From NCBI GenBank assembly GCA_030430845.1, contig JAUIKE010000034.1, positions 1-58,815 on the forward strand: a stretch of DNA of 58,815 nt, in the 5' to 3' direction. This document shows positions 50,050-58,660 of this stretch, one piece after another. This DNA is from Bacteroidia bacterium. GTDB lineage: Bacteria; Bacteroidota; Bacteroidia; Chitinophagales; Saprospiraceae. Both the position numbers and the translations under genes were made by a program. The notes under the pieces were generated by a model. It did not search any database. It saw only the letters and a program-made list of their open reading frames with translations, and was not told the origin of the DNA. Positions within the stretch are counted from its first letter, which is position 1. Every line of letters begins with the position of its first letter.

Positions 50050-50391
50050 TCAATACCTCATCTGCTCATCGAGGCCCAACTCCTCCACGACCATTTCTTC
50101 CAAAGCCTTCACTTCCTGAGCATAATCTACGTTTCCTTCATCCAAATACTTCAACTCAGATAAAATAGTGAAGATGAAATTTTCAGGGGAAGCTTCATTC
50201 CAATCTTTTTGCAGTTGGGTATTTCGATGGCTTCCAAAACGCAATTCCGTCCGGTGCCGGTTCCAGCGGGCCTGGACATCAGTGCTTCCTTCGATCAAGA
50301 CCTTGCCATTGGTCTCGTTTTTTACCTGAAAAACACCCATGACGGGCTTATGCTGTTTGTAGGCCTGTTTTAACTCCTTTTTGGTTTTCAT
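50050..50391 (-). CDS. GIY-YIG nuclease-like protein
   Basis: A 113-residue single-domain protein of the short GIY-YIG group. The first strand reads GVFQVKNETNGKVLIEGSTDVQARWNRHRTELRFGSHRNTQLQKDWNE, in the place of GIYxI...YIGxTxN...R...H...L...L..DW. The Tyr of both GIY and YIG is replaced (GVF, LIEGS), but the Arg/His pair (RWNRHR), HRN and KDW remain, and Glu is in EEMVVEEL. Activity is therefore uncertain. Its start overlaps the stop of the lipoprotein gene (TAATG). Confidence 0.83.
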   Translation of the reverse strand: MKTKKELKQAYKQHKPVMGVFQVKNETNGKVLIEGSTDVQARWNRHRTELRFGSHRNTQLQKDWNEASPENFIFTILSELKYLDEGNVDYAQEVKALEEMVVEELGLDEQMRY

Positions 50392-50807
50392 TATTCCAAT
50401 TTTATTTCGATGGTTTGTTTAAAACGGCTAACAATATTATCCTCCAAATAATTTCTGATGGCTACTTTTTCATCGAACGTTTCGTTGAAATTCAGGCTTT
50501 TTATTGAGAAAGATTCCAGTGCTGCCACCAGGCTATCGAGACTGCCTGCGGTCTTCCAAGTGCCGATGCCAAAATGAAAAGCTCTGTATGAATTCTCAGG
50601 GGTGTTCTCTAATTCAACCACCAGCGTATCTGAAAAGCTTTCTTCATTAAACTTATACATATGGTCGCCCGGGCTAAAAATAATAGTTACCGTAGCATTG
50701 GAGCCGGTGGCATTTTCGATGATGATCGTTTGTACTGGGTCACAGGAAAGTAACAAACAGCTAATACTCACCAACAAAAGGGTAATTACATTTTCCTTCA
50801 GCTTCAT
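50391..50807 (-). CDS. Small lipoprotein of unknown function
   Basis: 138 residues from the ATG at 50807, preferred to one at 50828 because it begins a compact lipoprotein signal (NVITLLLVSISCLLLSC). The mature part begins DPVQTIIIENATGSNATVTIIFSP and has an Ig-like beta character, then helices at the end. No family recognised. Translationally coupled to the GIY-YIG gene. Confidence 0.7.
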   Translation of the reverse strand: MKLKENVITLLLVSISCLLLSCDPVQTIIIENATGSNATVTIIFSPGDHMYKFNEESFSDTLVVELENTPENSYRAFHFGIGTWKTAGSLDSLVAALESFSIKSLNFNETFDEKVAIRNYLEDNIVSRFKQTIEIKLE

Positions 50808-51122
50808 TTTGATGATTTTATAGATCATAGGTCTTATTTATTTCCTGGCAGCTTCCGGGGCGTCTTTCGAAATAGTGTCGCTGCGCTGCAGCTCAAAACA
50901 TGGGCCTTTTTGCCTGCGGTTAGCACCGCAGGCTGGGAGCTATCGCCGCTTCACGGCTTTTATATTACCTGAAGATATGATTAAATGTTTTAAGTTGGAA
51001 GCACCTCATTTTTTCAAGGATCGCAAAGCTGCGAAGCAGCGTCAGCTGCCAGCCGATGGCGTCAGCCATCGGTAAAAAAAAGGGACGTATGAATAGCTGC
51101 AGCGCAGCGACACTAATGGCAC
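50808..51122. other. Spacer filled by a family C element
   Basis: The 350-bp gap between the lipoprotein start and the GNAT stop is occupied almost wholly by the nested palindrome at 50873-51115 and the terminator at 51123-51159. No open frame in it looks coding. Confidence 0.6.
50873..51115. repeat. Family C nested palindromic element, copy 2
   Basis: Outer perfect 21-bp arms (50873-50893/51095-51115, TAGTGTCGCTGCGCTGCAGC...) enclose GCCTGCGGT-TAGC-ACCGCAGGC (50912-50933), the adjoining GGGAGCTATCGCCGC stretch, and later hairpins including CCGATGGC-GTCA-GCCATCGG (about 51053-51072). Outer arms and the first hairpin match copy 1 (48311-48522) in the same orientation; the central part is diverged. 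Confidence 0.85.
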
Positions 51123-51159
51123 AAAAAGGAGAAGCGGCAGAAGGCCGCTTCTCCTTTTT
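51123..51159 (-). terminator. Intrinsic terminator of the GNAT gene
   Basis: A 16-bp stem (51123-51138/51144-51159, AAAAAGGAGAAGCGGC) with a 5-nt loop. On the minus strand it follows the GNAT stop directly and ends in a T-run; it is symmetrical enough to work in both directions. Confidence 0.8.
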
Positions 51160-51682
51160 ATTTTTTAACGTACAAACACGAATCTCTCTTCCACCCCTTT
51201 TGCACATAATGCCCTTCCATGATTTTTTCCAACTGAAAACCGCATTTTTCCAATACCCTTTGAGAGGCTTTATTGCGGGTGTCAGTAGTAGCTTTGATGA
51301 CTTTAATGCCGAGTTGACCTTGGGCGTAGCTTATTAATCCGGTGGCAGCTTCTGTAGCCAGGCCCTGATTCCAGTACTTTGGGTTGACGATGTATCCGAT
51401 CTTGGCTTCCTGGAAGTCCTGGTTTTCGATGTACAAGCCGCAGCCTCCGATGACTTCGTTACGCCCTTTTAATTCCAGGCACATTTCAAAGGTGAGCCGG
51501 GGCTTCTCATACCTATGGGCAATAGCTTCGTCCAGAAATTGTAAGGTATCCTCCTTCGTATTGGGACCCCAGGCCTGGTATTGGACAACTTCTTCTTGTT
51601 GAGCATAATCGTGGACAGCGTCAAAGTCGGTAAGGGCAAACTCTCTGACTGTAAGCCGGAGAGTATTAAAAAATGTGGACAT
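51158..51682 (-). CDS. RimJ/RimL-type GNAT acetyltransferase
   Basis: 174 residues with the RimJ/RimL layout: N-terminal LRLTVREFALTDFDAVHDYAQQEEVVQYQAWGP, acetyl-CoA segment YWNQGLATEAATGLISYA (Q-G-x-A/G), and late motif NKASQRVLEKCGFQLE. Such enzymes acetylate protein N-termini or small amines; the acceptor is unknown. Cytoplasmic. It lies 9 bp downstream of the aspartyl protease gene. Confidence 0.92.
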   Translation of the reverse strand: MSTFFNTLRLTVREFALTDFDAVHDYAQQEEVVQYQAWGPNTKEDTLQFLDEAIAHRYEKPRLTFEMCLELKGRNEVIGGCGLYIENQDFQEAKIGYIVNPKYWNQGLATEAATGLISYAQGQLGIKVIKATTDTRNKASQRVLEKCGFQLEKIMEGHYVQKGWKRDSCLYVKK

Positions 51683-51691
51683 GGCTTTTAT

Positions 51692-52537
51692 TTATTTTTC
51701 ATCCATCTTCACCAATTTTTGAGATGGAATGAAAGTCAGTTTAAAATCTTTCAGGAAGGCACTTCCCACAAAAACATCCTCAATGTCAGGATCTAAAACA
51801 ATCTTGGGAGACGGAATCAATTGTTTTCCAAAATAAACATTTTCAGTCAATTGCCCTGTATAGGTTTGGGCATATCCTGTCTGATTGTTATACATCACCT
51901 TACCTTTAGCAATAGTTGCCTGAAAATGGAGGGAATCTTTCCAGTGCATTGGAAAATACAGATTGCCCGCAGCCCCGGTATCGAAGTTGATCAAAACCTC
52001 TTTTTGTCCCACTTTTGATCGTAAATAAGGCATGCGCTCTAGCAATTCATAGCTTAGCCAACTCGAATCGGGCTCTGCGTCAGGGGTAGAAATGAAAGCA
52101 AATTTCATGTTGGGATAATCCATCACAAAATTGCTTTTCCCGATCAGGTTGAAACCCAGTACTCCGTCCACATCCAACTCATCATACACGGCTCCGTGTA
52201 CAGACAGGAAAACGCTCTCCCCAATTTGGAGGGATCGAGCTACTGCTATGTCACCTCTTGCTCGGTCCACTATAACGTCCATCCCCGCATCCTCCACCAC
52301 CGATCGTTTAAAATTCAGTACGTTGGAGCCCAGGTCAATCAAAAAACGGTAAGGACCTCTGCCGTTGATCATAATATCTAAGCATGGCAGTGTAGGAGAG
52401 CCGGTAATCATGAGTGTGTCCCTGGCGATGTAATATTCATCGGTGGCATACCTGATTTTGTTTAAAAGGGCTTCGCTGAATTGACTGTATGAAAAGAATG
52501 GACAAAGCGTCAGAAGGATTAGAAGATATTTTTTCAT
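51692..52537 (-). CDS. Retropepsin-like aspartyl protease, exported
   Basis: 281 residues with signal peptide (KYLLILLTLCPFFSYSQ). Two pepsin-like lobes are visible: first active-site strand GPYRFLIDLGSNVLNF (D-L-G-S in place of D-T/S-G), flap and VDGVLGFNLIG, and second strand VLINFDTGAAGNLYF (DTGA). Bacterial two-lobe retropepsin-like proteins are periplasmic or surface proteases; the altered first motif may lower activity. It is first in a two-gene unit with the GNAT enzyme and diverges from the FtsX-like permease. Confidence 0.82.
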   Translation of the reverse strand: MKKYLLILLTLCPFFSYSQFSEALLNKIRYATDEYYIARDTLMITGSPTLPCLDIMINGRGPYRFLIDLGSNVLNFKRSVVEDAGMDVIVDRARGDIAVARSLQIGESVFLSVHGAVYDELDVDGVLGFNLIGKSNFVMDYPNMKFAFISTPDAEPDSSWLSYELLERMPYLRSKVGQKEVLINFDTGAAGNLYFPMHWKDSLHFQATIAKGKVMYNNQTGYAQTYTGQLTENVYFGKQLIPSPKIVLDPDIEDVFVGSAFLKDFKLTFIPSQKLVKMDEK

Positions 52538-52597
52538 TTTCTTTAGTTAGGTTCTATTTCTTTAGTTTTTGTTGCAGAACCTCTTATGAAAAAGAAT

Positions 52598-52641
52598 AAA
52601 ATGAGGCAGTCGACCCCAAACGGGGTCGACTGCCTCATTTT
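52598..52641. repeat. Perfect 20-bp hairpin in divergent spacer
   Basis: Arms 52598-52617 and 52622-52641 (AAAATGAGGCAGTCGACCCC and its complement) with a 4-nt loop, ending in TTTT on both strands. It lies between the divergent protease (52537) and permease (52691) genes, so it is not at the end of either. It could be a leader attenuator for the permease or a boundary element. Confidence 0.75.
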
Positions 52642-52690
52642 ATACCTTTTATTACTAAATTAGCCTTGAAATTCTATAAACCACCCGATC

Positions 52691-55156
52691 ATGCAAAACC
52701 TTTTCCACCACCTCTTTATCAGTACCAAAAGTGCCGTACGACATTTTCAAAAAAACCGAGTATACGGCGGGCTGAATATACTGGGGCTCTCCATCGCCCT
52801 GGCTAGCCTGATCCTGGTGATGATCTACCTTCATCAGGAAACCACTTATGAGTCTTTTTACCCCAATGCCGATCGCATCTATCGGCCTACCTATAAATTC
52901 TCTAGCCAGGGTGATTATGAAGTGCATTTCGCCCGCATCCCACTTGACTACATCAACCAATTGCCCGATGAAATGCCGGAAATTGAACAATTGATCCGCT
53001 TCCAGAACCAGGAACAAAAATATATCCGGATTGGAGAGGAACGCTTCAAACCTAAGCATGCCTATGTGACCGATGATGAGGTTTTTGCCGTATTCGACCT
53101 TCCTTTTTTAGAGGGGAATCCTTCTACGGCTCTTACAAAACCCCATTCGGTGGTGCTGACCGAATCAACAGCTCGAAAGTATTTTTCCAGTACGAATGTA
53201 GTCGGACAGGAGTTAATGGTGCTCGGCACCTGGCAGGAGGAAGAAATTGTTTATCAGGTTACGGGCGTCATCGAAGACCTGCCGGCAAATACGCATCTGC
53301 CGATCGAAATGCTCTTTTCCTTCGCCGGTGAAGAGGAGCGAACCGGCTGGGCCTATGTGTATACCCTATTGTCTGAGGGTAGTGATATTGCAAGCGTGGA
53401 GGCCAAAATGCCTGATTTTATCCAGAAATATACCGATAGCGAGAGCCAGGGCGGAGTTAGTTTCCCGTTCCAGGCGATGACGGATATTCACCTGACCTCT
53501 AATCTGGCAAGAGAGCTACAGCCGAACGGGCAGCTTCTCTATGTCCGCATCTTTTTCTGGACGGGACTTTTCCTTTGGATCATTGCGCTTATCAACTTTG
53601 CCAACCTGCATACAGCCCTGAGTATGAATCGAGGTAAGGAGGCGGGTGTACGGAAAATACTGGGTGCTGCCAATCGACATCTTTTTCTGTCAACCCTGGT
53701 GGAAAGCTCAGTATACAGCTTGATCGCCTTACTGCTTGCGGGAGGGCTGGCGTCCTTGGTGTTTCCCTACTTCAGCCAATTGATGGATGTGCAGGTCTTA
53801 CCTCCCATGCCCTGTTTTGTGCCGATACTGATCGGTATTGCTGTTTTGAGTGGGGTGGTAGCGGGCATTTTCCCTGCTTTATTGCTTAGCTCCACACAGG
53901 TGCTACAAATCATCCGGCAGGGGAACAACTGGTCGATGAAGGGACGTCCGAGAAAAATAAACCTTAAGCGGGCAATGATCACGGTGCAGTTTTGTGCCAC
54001 TATCATTTTAGTAGGCGGAGCGATTGCCGCGCATTTGCAGTTTAAATACATTCAAGAGAAAAACCTGGGGCTACAGTCCGAACATGTATTGGTTATTCCC
54101 AATGTTCCGGAGCGAGTGAAAAACAACTATCTCGTATTTAAAAACCGCCTGGAAGAATTACCCGGCATCAGCCAGGTCGCAGCCTGTATGCAGGTGCCGT
54201 CTACCGAGATTCGGGATGTGGGGCCGGTAATGGTCAGAGGCGCTTCCGAAGATCCTGCTCAGGCACCCATGATGGACATGCAGGTGATTGACCCCGATTT
54301 TATTGACATGATGGACATACAGCTGGTGGCTGGAGAGGACTTTAGCAGAAGGACAAAGCTACTGGCTCCTCCTGAATTTAATGAAGAACTAACCCCTGTT
54401 AATTACCTGAATGAATCTCCTCGTTCGTACCTGATCAATGAAACGGCCATGAAACAGCTGGGCTGGCAGAACCCGGAAGAAGCTATTGGAAAGGAGATCA
54501 ACTGGTTGATCGGACCTTACCAATTGGCTTACGGCCCCATCACAGGCGTGGTGGCCGACTTTCACCAGGAATCTTTGCGCAACAAAGTCGATCCGACAAT
54601 ACTGACGGTAGAGCCGATTTGGCTGGGGAATGTCCTTGTAAAAGCAGAAACGGCAGACCTGCCGGGCACTATTGCCGGCATTGAATCGATTTGGAATGAA
54701 CTGTTCCCTTTTGCCATGGAATACCAATTCATGGATGAGATGTTTAATCGGCTGTATCAACAAGATCGGGTTCAACTGAAGCTCCTGAGTGTGCTCAGTA
54801 TGATTGCCATTGTCATTTCCTTCATTGGCTTAATCAGCCTGGTAGCCTTTGCCCTGAAAAGAAGGGCCAAAGAATTGGCCATTCGCAGAGTGATCGGCGC
54901 CGACCTGAAGGCCCTGGCCTCCCTGATCGGGCGGGAATATTTCTGGATTGTGGCTGTTGCTGCGGGCATAGGTATTCCGCTGAGCTACTATTGGGTGATG
55001 CAGTGGATGCAGAATTTTGCTTACCATACCAATGTTTCGATCGGGATCTATTTTCTGGCAGTAGCGGTGGTGTATCTGTTACTCGTAACGACCATTTATT
55101 TGCAAACCTTGAAAGCGACGGTGGAAAATCCGGTGACGGCTTTGAAAGAGGAATAA
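52691..55156 (+). CDS. Large FtsX-like ABC transporter permease
   Basis: 821 residues with two MacB-type units. N-terminal TM (about 26-48, GLNILGLSIALASLILVMIYL) and a first periplasmic PCD domain; a cluster of three TM near 285-310, 330-360 and 375-400; a further TM near 435 (AMITVQFCATIILVGGAIA) and a second PCD domain; then three final TM near 700-725, 745-770 and 785-810. The family-specific ends are KRRAKELAIRRVIGA and ENPVTALKEE. This size class is specific to Bacteroidota and normally lacks a linked ATPase, as here. Likely stress or antimicrobial-peptide related; cargo unknown. Confidence 0.93.
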   Translation: MQNLFHHLFISTKSAVRHFQKNRVYGGLNILGLSIALASLILVMIYLHQETTYESFYPNADRIYRPTYKFSSQGDYEVHFARIPLDYINQLPDEMPEIEQLIRFQNQEQKYIRIGEERFKPKHAYVTDDEVFAVFDLPFLEGNPSTALTKPHSVVLTESTARKYFSSTNVVGQELMVLGTWQEEEIVYQVTGVIEDLPANTHLPIEMLFSFAGEEERTGWAYVYTLLSEGSDIASVEAKMPDFIQKYTDSESQGGVSFPFQAMTDIHLTSNLARELQPNGQLLYVRIFFWTGLFLWIIALINFANLHTALSMNRGKEAGVRKILGAANRHLFLSTLVESSVYSLIALLLAGGLASLVFPYFSQLMDVQVLPPMPCFVPILIGIAVLSGVVAGIFPALLLSSTQVLQIIRQGNNWSMKGRPRKINLKRAMITVQFCATIILVGGAIAAHLQFKYIQEKNLGLQSEHVLVIPNVPERVKNNYLVFKNRLEELPGISQVAACMQVPSTEIRDVGPVMVRGASEDPAQAPMMDMQVIDPDFIDMMDIQLVAGEDFSRRTKLLAPPEFNEELTPVNYLNESPRSYLINETAMKQLGWQNPEEAIGKEINWLIGPYQLAYGPITGVVADFHQESLRNKVDPTILTVEPIWLGNVLVKAETADLPGTIAGIESIWNELFPFAMEYQFMDEMFNRLYQQDRVQLKLLSVLSMIAIVISFIGLISLVAFALKRRAKELAIRRVIGADLKALASLIGREYFWIVAVAAGIGIPLSYYWVMQWMQNFAYHTNVSIGIYFLAVAVVYLLLVTTIYLQTLKATVENPVTALKEE

Positions 55157-55523
55157 ACATGAGTCATACGAATCCGGGATAGAAGAGTGAGGAGCCTGAT
55201 TTTTTCCTGAGATAATTTAAATTAATTGGGGTAAAAAACCTTCCATCGACAGGGCCTTTTAATAGCCCCCGGCTTATTGGCGTTAAAAAAATAAGCGCCT
55301 AACCGGACAGCAAGCTTCAGCTTGCCAGGAAAGCGAGCTTTAGCTTGCTTATTTTTTGTTGAAAAGGAGATATGCTGTTTTGGGCAAACTGAAGTTTACC
55401 CTCCTGGCAAGCTGAAGCTTGCACTCCTGTAGCTTACAAAAAATAATTATTCGGCGGTTAAAAAATGAACTGCAATAACACTGAAAACTAAACATCGTAA
55501 AGCGATGTCGTCCGATTCCTCGT
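55157..55523. other. 367-bp spacer with family A repeat
   Basis: Spacer between convergent genes, dominated by the family A element at 55305-55430. A weak GGCGTTA/TAAGCGCC inverted repeat (55279-55299) precedes it and a small ACATCG/GCGATGT hairpin (about 55492-55508) follows. No coding frame seen. Confidence 0.55.
55305..55430. repeat. Family A palindromic element, inverted pair
   Basis: Two arms (55305-55350 and 55382-55430) in inverted orientation, each built of GCAAGCTTCAGCTTGC- and GCGAGCTTTAGCTTGC-like hairpins with GGACAG/CTCCT linkers, separated by about 31 bp. Same design as 18-135; it separates convergent genes. Confidence 0.85.
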
Positions 55524-56063
55524 TTATTTTAAAAGCTTATCATTATGAACCCTTTCAAGCATCTCCGGATACCCCAAAGAATCCAAACCCATTAATAATG
55601 AATAGAAGTTATTTAAAGAAAAAAGCGTTTTTCTCAAAGCCGGGAAATACACTTCCGTAAACTCCACCCCACAGCCTTCCTCCCAAAAGGTGTTGGATGC
55701 AGGAACTGTCTTTTCCGAATCAATAATCTCATAAGTTTTCTTCCATCTCCTTTTTCTAACCGCTACCCAATCAGTTAATAGGTCCTGCTTAATTGTATTG
55801 AGAATATTCTTTTCAGCCGGATGACTCCATTTGATCCAATGCTCCATGACACCGTAGGCTAATAACTCGTCTTTCCACGATTTCACTTTTAGCTCATGAT
55901 TGCCTTCCCTAATCTTAATGCCGGTATTGGGGCCGCTATTTTTCAAATAAAAATCTGTACGTTCCGGCTCGTGGGTTTCACTTCCCGGAAGAAGGGCAAA
56001 TAGCTTCGATAGTTTTTCTTTTTCAGTGGGCCACCATCGGATTTCTGAACTTTGGAAAAGCAT
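55524..56063 (-). CDS. Hypothetical protein, possibly CYTH-like
   Basis: A 179-residue soluble protein. The run EIRWWPTEK near the N-terminus, TDFYLKNSGPNTGIKIREGNHELKVK, DWVAVRKRRWKK and CGVEFTEVYF give alternating strands rich in Glu/Lys/Arg pointing to one side. This recalls the tunnel of CYTH/triphosphate-tunnel proteins (ExExK start, IRxxxxxxELKVK), but the exact motif is not met. Last gene of a three-gene operon with the vWA protein. Function unknown. Confidence 0.6.
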   Translation of the reverse strand: MLFQSSEIRWWPTEKEKLSKLFALLPGSETHEPERTDFYLKNSGPNTGIKIREGNHELKVKSWKDELLAYGVMEHWIKWSHPAEKNILNTIKQDLLTDWVAVRKRRWKKTYEIIDSEKTVPASNTFWEEGCGVEFTEVYFPALRKTLFSLNNFYSLLMGLDSLGYPEMLERVHNDKLLK

Positions 56064-56073
56064 AGGACCAGTT

Positions 56074-57018
56074 TCAGCTCAAAAGATTATACTTAAGTAC
56101 CAGTACTCCATCTTTCCGCCAGCGGATCCACCCCCGACCGACCGATTGATAGTTTTGGTCGGAAACGACCACATTCAACCAGTCTCCCGATCTGGATTTG
56201 GCCTCCAGAATATGATCCGGACCGATATTGGGCATCGTATCCGAACCATCATCAGGAGACATTTTGACCGGGTTAGCACTCCAGTTGGTTGGTTCAACTG
56301 AATGGATCGATGTTAAAAACCGGGGCCAGGTTAAAAGATCCATGTACTCTTCTCCGACCCAGGCGGTTTGATTACTTTGCTTATTTGTTACCACCTGCAG
56401 GCGCTTGCCTTCCTTGGTTTTTACGAGGAAAAAACACATTTGGTAGTCTAGCTTGAGATGCTCCGGATTCATCGGCGAGGAGGCTCCATCCACGATTAGG
56501 TGATAAGGCCCCTTGCTGAAGATTAAACTATCCGAAGGTGTTTCGCCTTCCGGAGAAGGGTAAAAGTAAATGACCTGACCTGGATCCATGAGTGGTTTTC
56601 CCATTCCCAGGCCAATCGATACGGCATCTTCCAGCACGGGATCTGGTACTATCGGCGGTTCGATTGGAACAGCCGGAGCGCTGGGTTTAGTCACCTCCGG
56701 CATTTCAGACCGGATCTCGCCGGAAGCTTTTGGCCGGTTGATGTAGCGATAGGTCAACCAAAGGATCATTCCAAGGCAGCCTATTCCCAAAACCAGGTTA
56801 ATAATTTTGACTGTCCGGGCTTTTAAAAAACGCCAAAAAACTAAACCGGCAATGAACCCAATAACCAGGCCTATAACCGCATAAAACATAACAATAGCCC
56901 CTCCGACTAAGCCTGGGTTTTCGGGCATAAAAAAACGTGAGATAAACCCTCCAATGAATAGGCCCGCCAGGCTGGTGAAGAAAACAAAGAGAATGACAGC
57001 AAAGGTTATTTTTTTCAT
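56074..57018 (-). CDS. Membrane protein with periplasmic SH3-like tail
   Basis: 314 residues. Three membrane helices (about 5-28, 38-65, 73-92) are followed by a Pro-rich linker (PEVTKPSAPAVPIEPPIVPDPV) and a ~190-residue soluble part. The C-terminus (LEAKSRSGDWLNVVVSDQNYQSVGRGWIRWRKDGVLVLKY) looks like a bacterial SH3-type beta domain. No named family. Its start overlaps the stop of the vWA gene by 1 bp, so the two are co-translated; the CYTH-like gene follows after 10 bp. Confidence 0.68.
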   Translation of the reverse strand: MKKITFAVILFVFFTSLAGLFIGGFISRFFMPENPGLVGGAIVMFYAVIGLVIGFIAGLVFWRFLKARTVKIINLVLGIGCLGMILWLTYRYINRPKASGEIRSEMPEVTKPSAPAVPIEPPIVPDPVLEDAVSIGLGMGKPLMDPGQVIYFYPSPEGETPSDSLIFSKGPYHLIVDGASSPMNPEHLKLDYQMCFFLVKTKEGKRLQVVTNKQSNQTAWVGEEYMDLLTWPRFLTSIHSVEPTNWSANPVKMSPDDGSDTMPNIGPDHILEAKSRSGDWLNVVVSDQNYQSVGRGWIRWRKDGVLVLKYNLLS

Positions 57019-58448
57019 TACCAGGAAATTATTTTTTCAAGAGTTTCTCCGGCTTTTAAGGTTACCGTAAAAGTTTGTTTGGAAATTTCCCGGGTTTTTA
57101 AAGGCGTCACAGTTACTTCGTAAGTATCGGGGCTTAGTATATAGCTTTTGGGGTTGGAACTGGGGCTCGTATAAGTTCGCCCTCCGGCAACAGACCTCCT
57201 GGTGCTTGCAGGAACAATGTTCACCGTTACATCCCAGAGTTCGCCCTTGTATTTGGCCCCTACTTTTAAGGTAGCGCTTTTAAATTCATGGGCCTGAACA
57301 ACGCTCTCTCCCGGCTTGATTTCTATGTTTTCAATCAAATGACTGGCGGATAGACCTTTGATCGTCACCGATTTAATTTCGATGTCATACCTTCCGGGGG
57401 AGATCTCTTTTTTTAGAGGGTTAGAGCGGGGCCCCGTATAGGTTCTGCCTCCGGTAACCGATCGGTTTCCACCATGAGGAATGACATTCACGGTTGCATC
57501 ATGGAGCGCTCCATTTTCGGTAACTTTTAGTTCCAGATGTCCGGATGAAAAGTCAAAAACTTGCTCATTTACCTCAGTTTCCGTAACTACTATCCCTGTT
57601 CTTTTTTGTGGATCAACACCGCGCTGACCGACAACTGTGACCTCAATATCGTAGGTCCCGGCTGGAAGATTAACAATACCCGGATTGGAGCTTTCATCTT
57701 TGTAGGTCCGTACGCCGCCTACATTTTCGAGTGTGCCGGTTTTTGTAACCTGGACAGCGGCATCGATCAAAGCGCCGTTGCGGAGAGTTTTTACAGCCAG
57801 GCGGCCTCTGGGTACATCTACCGTAATTTCGCTGGTTTGCTCTACAGCACCGGCTAGTTGATCCTTATCGGAAGCATCGATGTAGAGCCCTTCTCCTTCT
57901 CGTGCGGCGCACTCAAGTGGCGCCCGGTCGGCGTCTCCGAGGTCAAAGCCGATGATGTGGAGCACGAAATCTACTCCAGCTGCCTTGGCTTCTTTTACCA
58001 CCTGGCAAAGGTCGCCGGTGCAGGTTTCGATGCCGTCCGTAATCAGTATGATGGTGGCGGACTCTCCGGAGCTTTTTAGTTGATTGACAACTTTCAGCGC
58101 TGATTGTGCCAGCGGGGTTTTGCCTAATGGATTCAGGTCATTCAAGGCCTTGGTAAAGGCGCCTTTGTCGGTATTAGAAAGCGGCAGAATCTCTTCGATG
58201 TCGGCACAATCGCCTTTTTGGCGGTGGCCGTAGGCGACTAGCCCGAGCTGTTGCTCGGCCGGCATGTCCCCGACGAGCTCTGCCAGGACTTCCCGGGCCA
58301 GGGCGATTTTAAATTCACCATCGACTTTTTGCCACATGGAGCCACTGGCGTCAGTAATAAATATAATAGGTTTGGAAGAGGCTGGGTCCTGAGCAAGGAC
58401 AGTTATTCCAACCATAAGGTAGAACAGAAATAAAAAGATCTTTTTCAT
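57018..58448 (-). CDS. Secreted von Willebrand A protein with three beta repeats
   Basis: 476 residues. Signal peptide 1-19; vWA domain about 26-205 with the MIDAS motif DASGS (33-37), Thr in LGKTPLAQSA and Asp in ILITDGIETC, so metal binding is intact. Three homologous ~85-residue beta domains follow (about 212-300, 301-388, 389-476), each with G-x-L...D-A/V-x-V-x-V...GG-x-R-T-Y...S-N-P...P-x-x-Y-x-I/V-x-V. It would be a periplasmic or surface adhesion/ligand protein. First gene of an operon with the SH3-tail and CYTH-like genes. Confidence 0.9.
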   Translation of the reverse strand: MKKIFLFLFYLMVGITVLAQDPASSKPIIFITDASGSMWQKVDGEFKIALAREVLAELVGDMPAEQQLGLVAYGHRQKGDCADIEEILPLSNTDKGAFTKALNDLNPLGKTPLAQSALKVVNQLKSSGESATIILITDGIETCTGDLCQVVKEAKAAGVDFVLHIIGFDLGDADRAPLECAAREGEGLYIDASDKDQLAGAVEQTSEITVDVPRGRLAVKTLRNGALIDAAVQVTKTGTLENVGGVRTYKDESSNPGIVNLPAGTYDIEVTVVGQRGVDPQKRTGIVVTETEVNEQVFDFSSGHLELKVTENGALHDATVNVIPHGGNRSVTGGRTYTGPRSNPLKKEISPGRYDIEIKSVTIKGLSASHLIENIEIKPGESVVQAHEFKSATLKVGAKYKGELWDVTVNIVPASTRRSVAGGRTYTSPSSNPKSYILSPDTYEVTVTPLKTREISKQTFTVTLKAGETLEKIISW

Positions 58449-58660
58449 TTGGTTAATTTTTTCTGAAGTTAAAAAGATTGATAGAAAGCACTAAAAAAAT
58501 GGAAAAATATTTGAATAAGAGTAGGATTGAGTGAAAAACAAAAATTCATTATCTTATAGCAGTTCTACTGCCGACGTTCATTAATTTTTTGCTCACCAAT
58601 GGAAGTTACTTTTTCATTTTTGGACGTCTACACTGAAATTTTTTCACCAAACTTTGGTAT

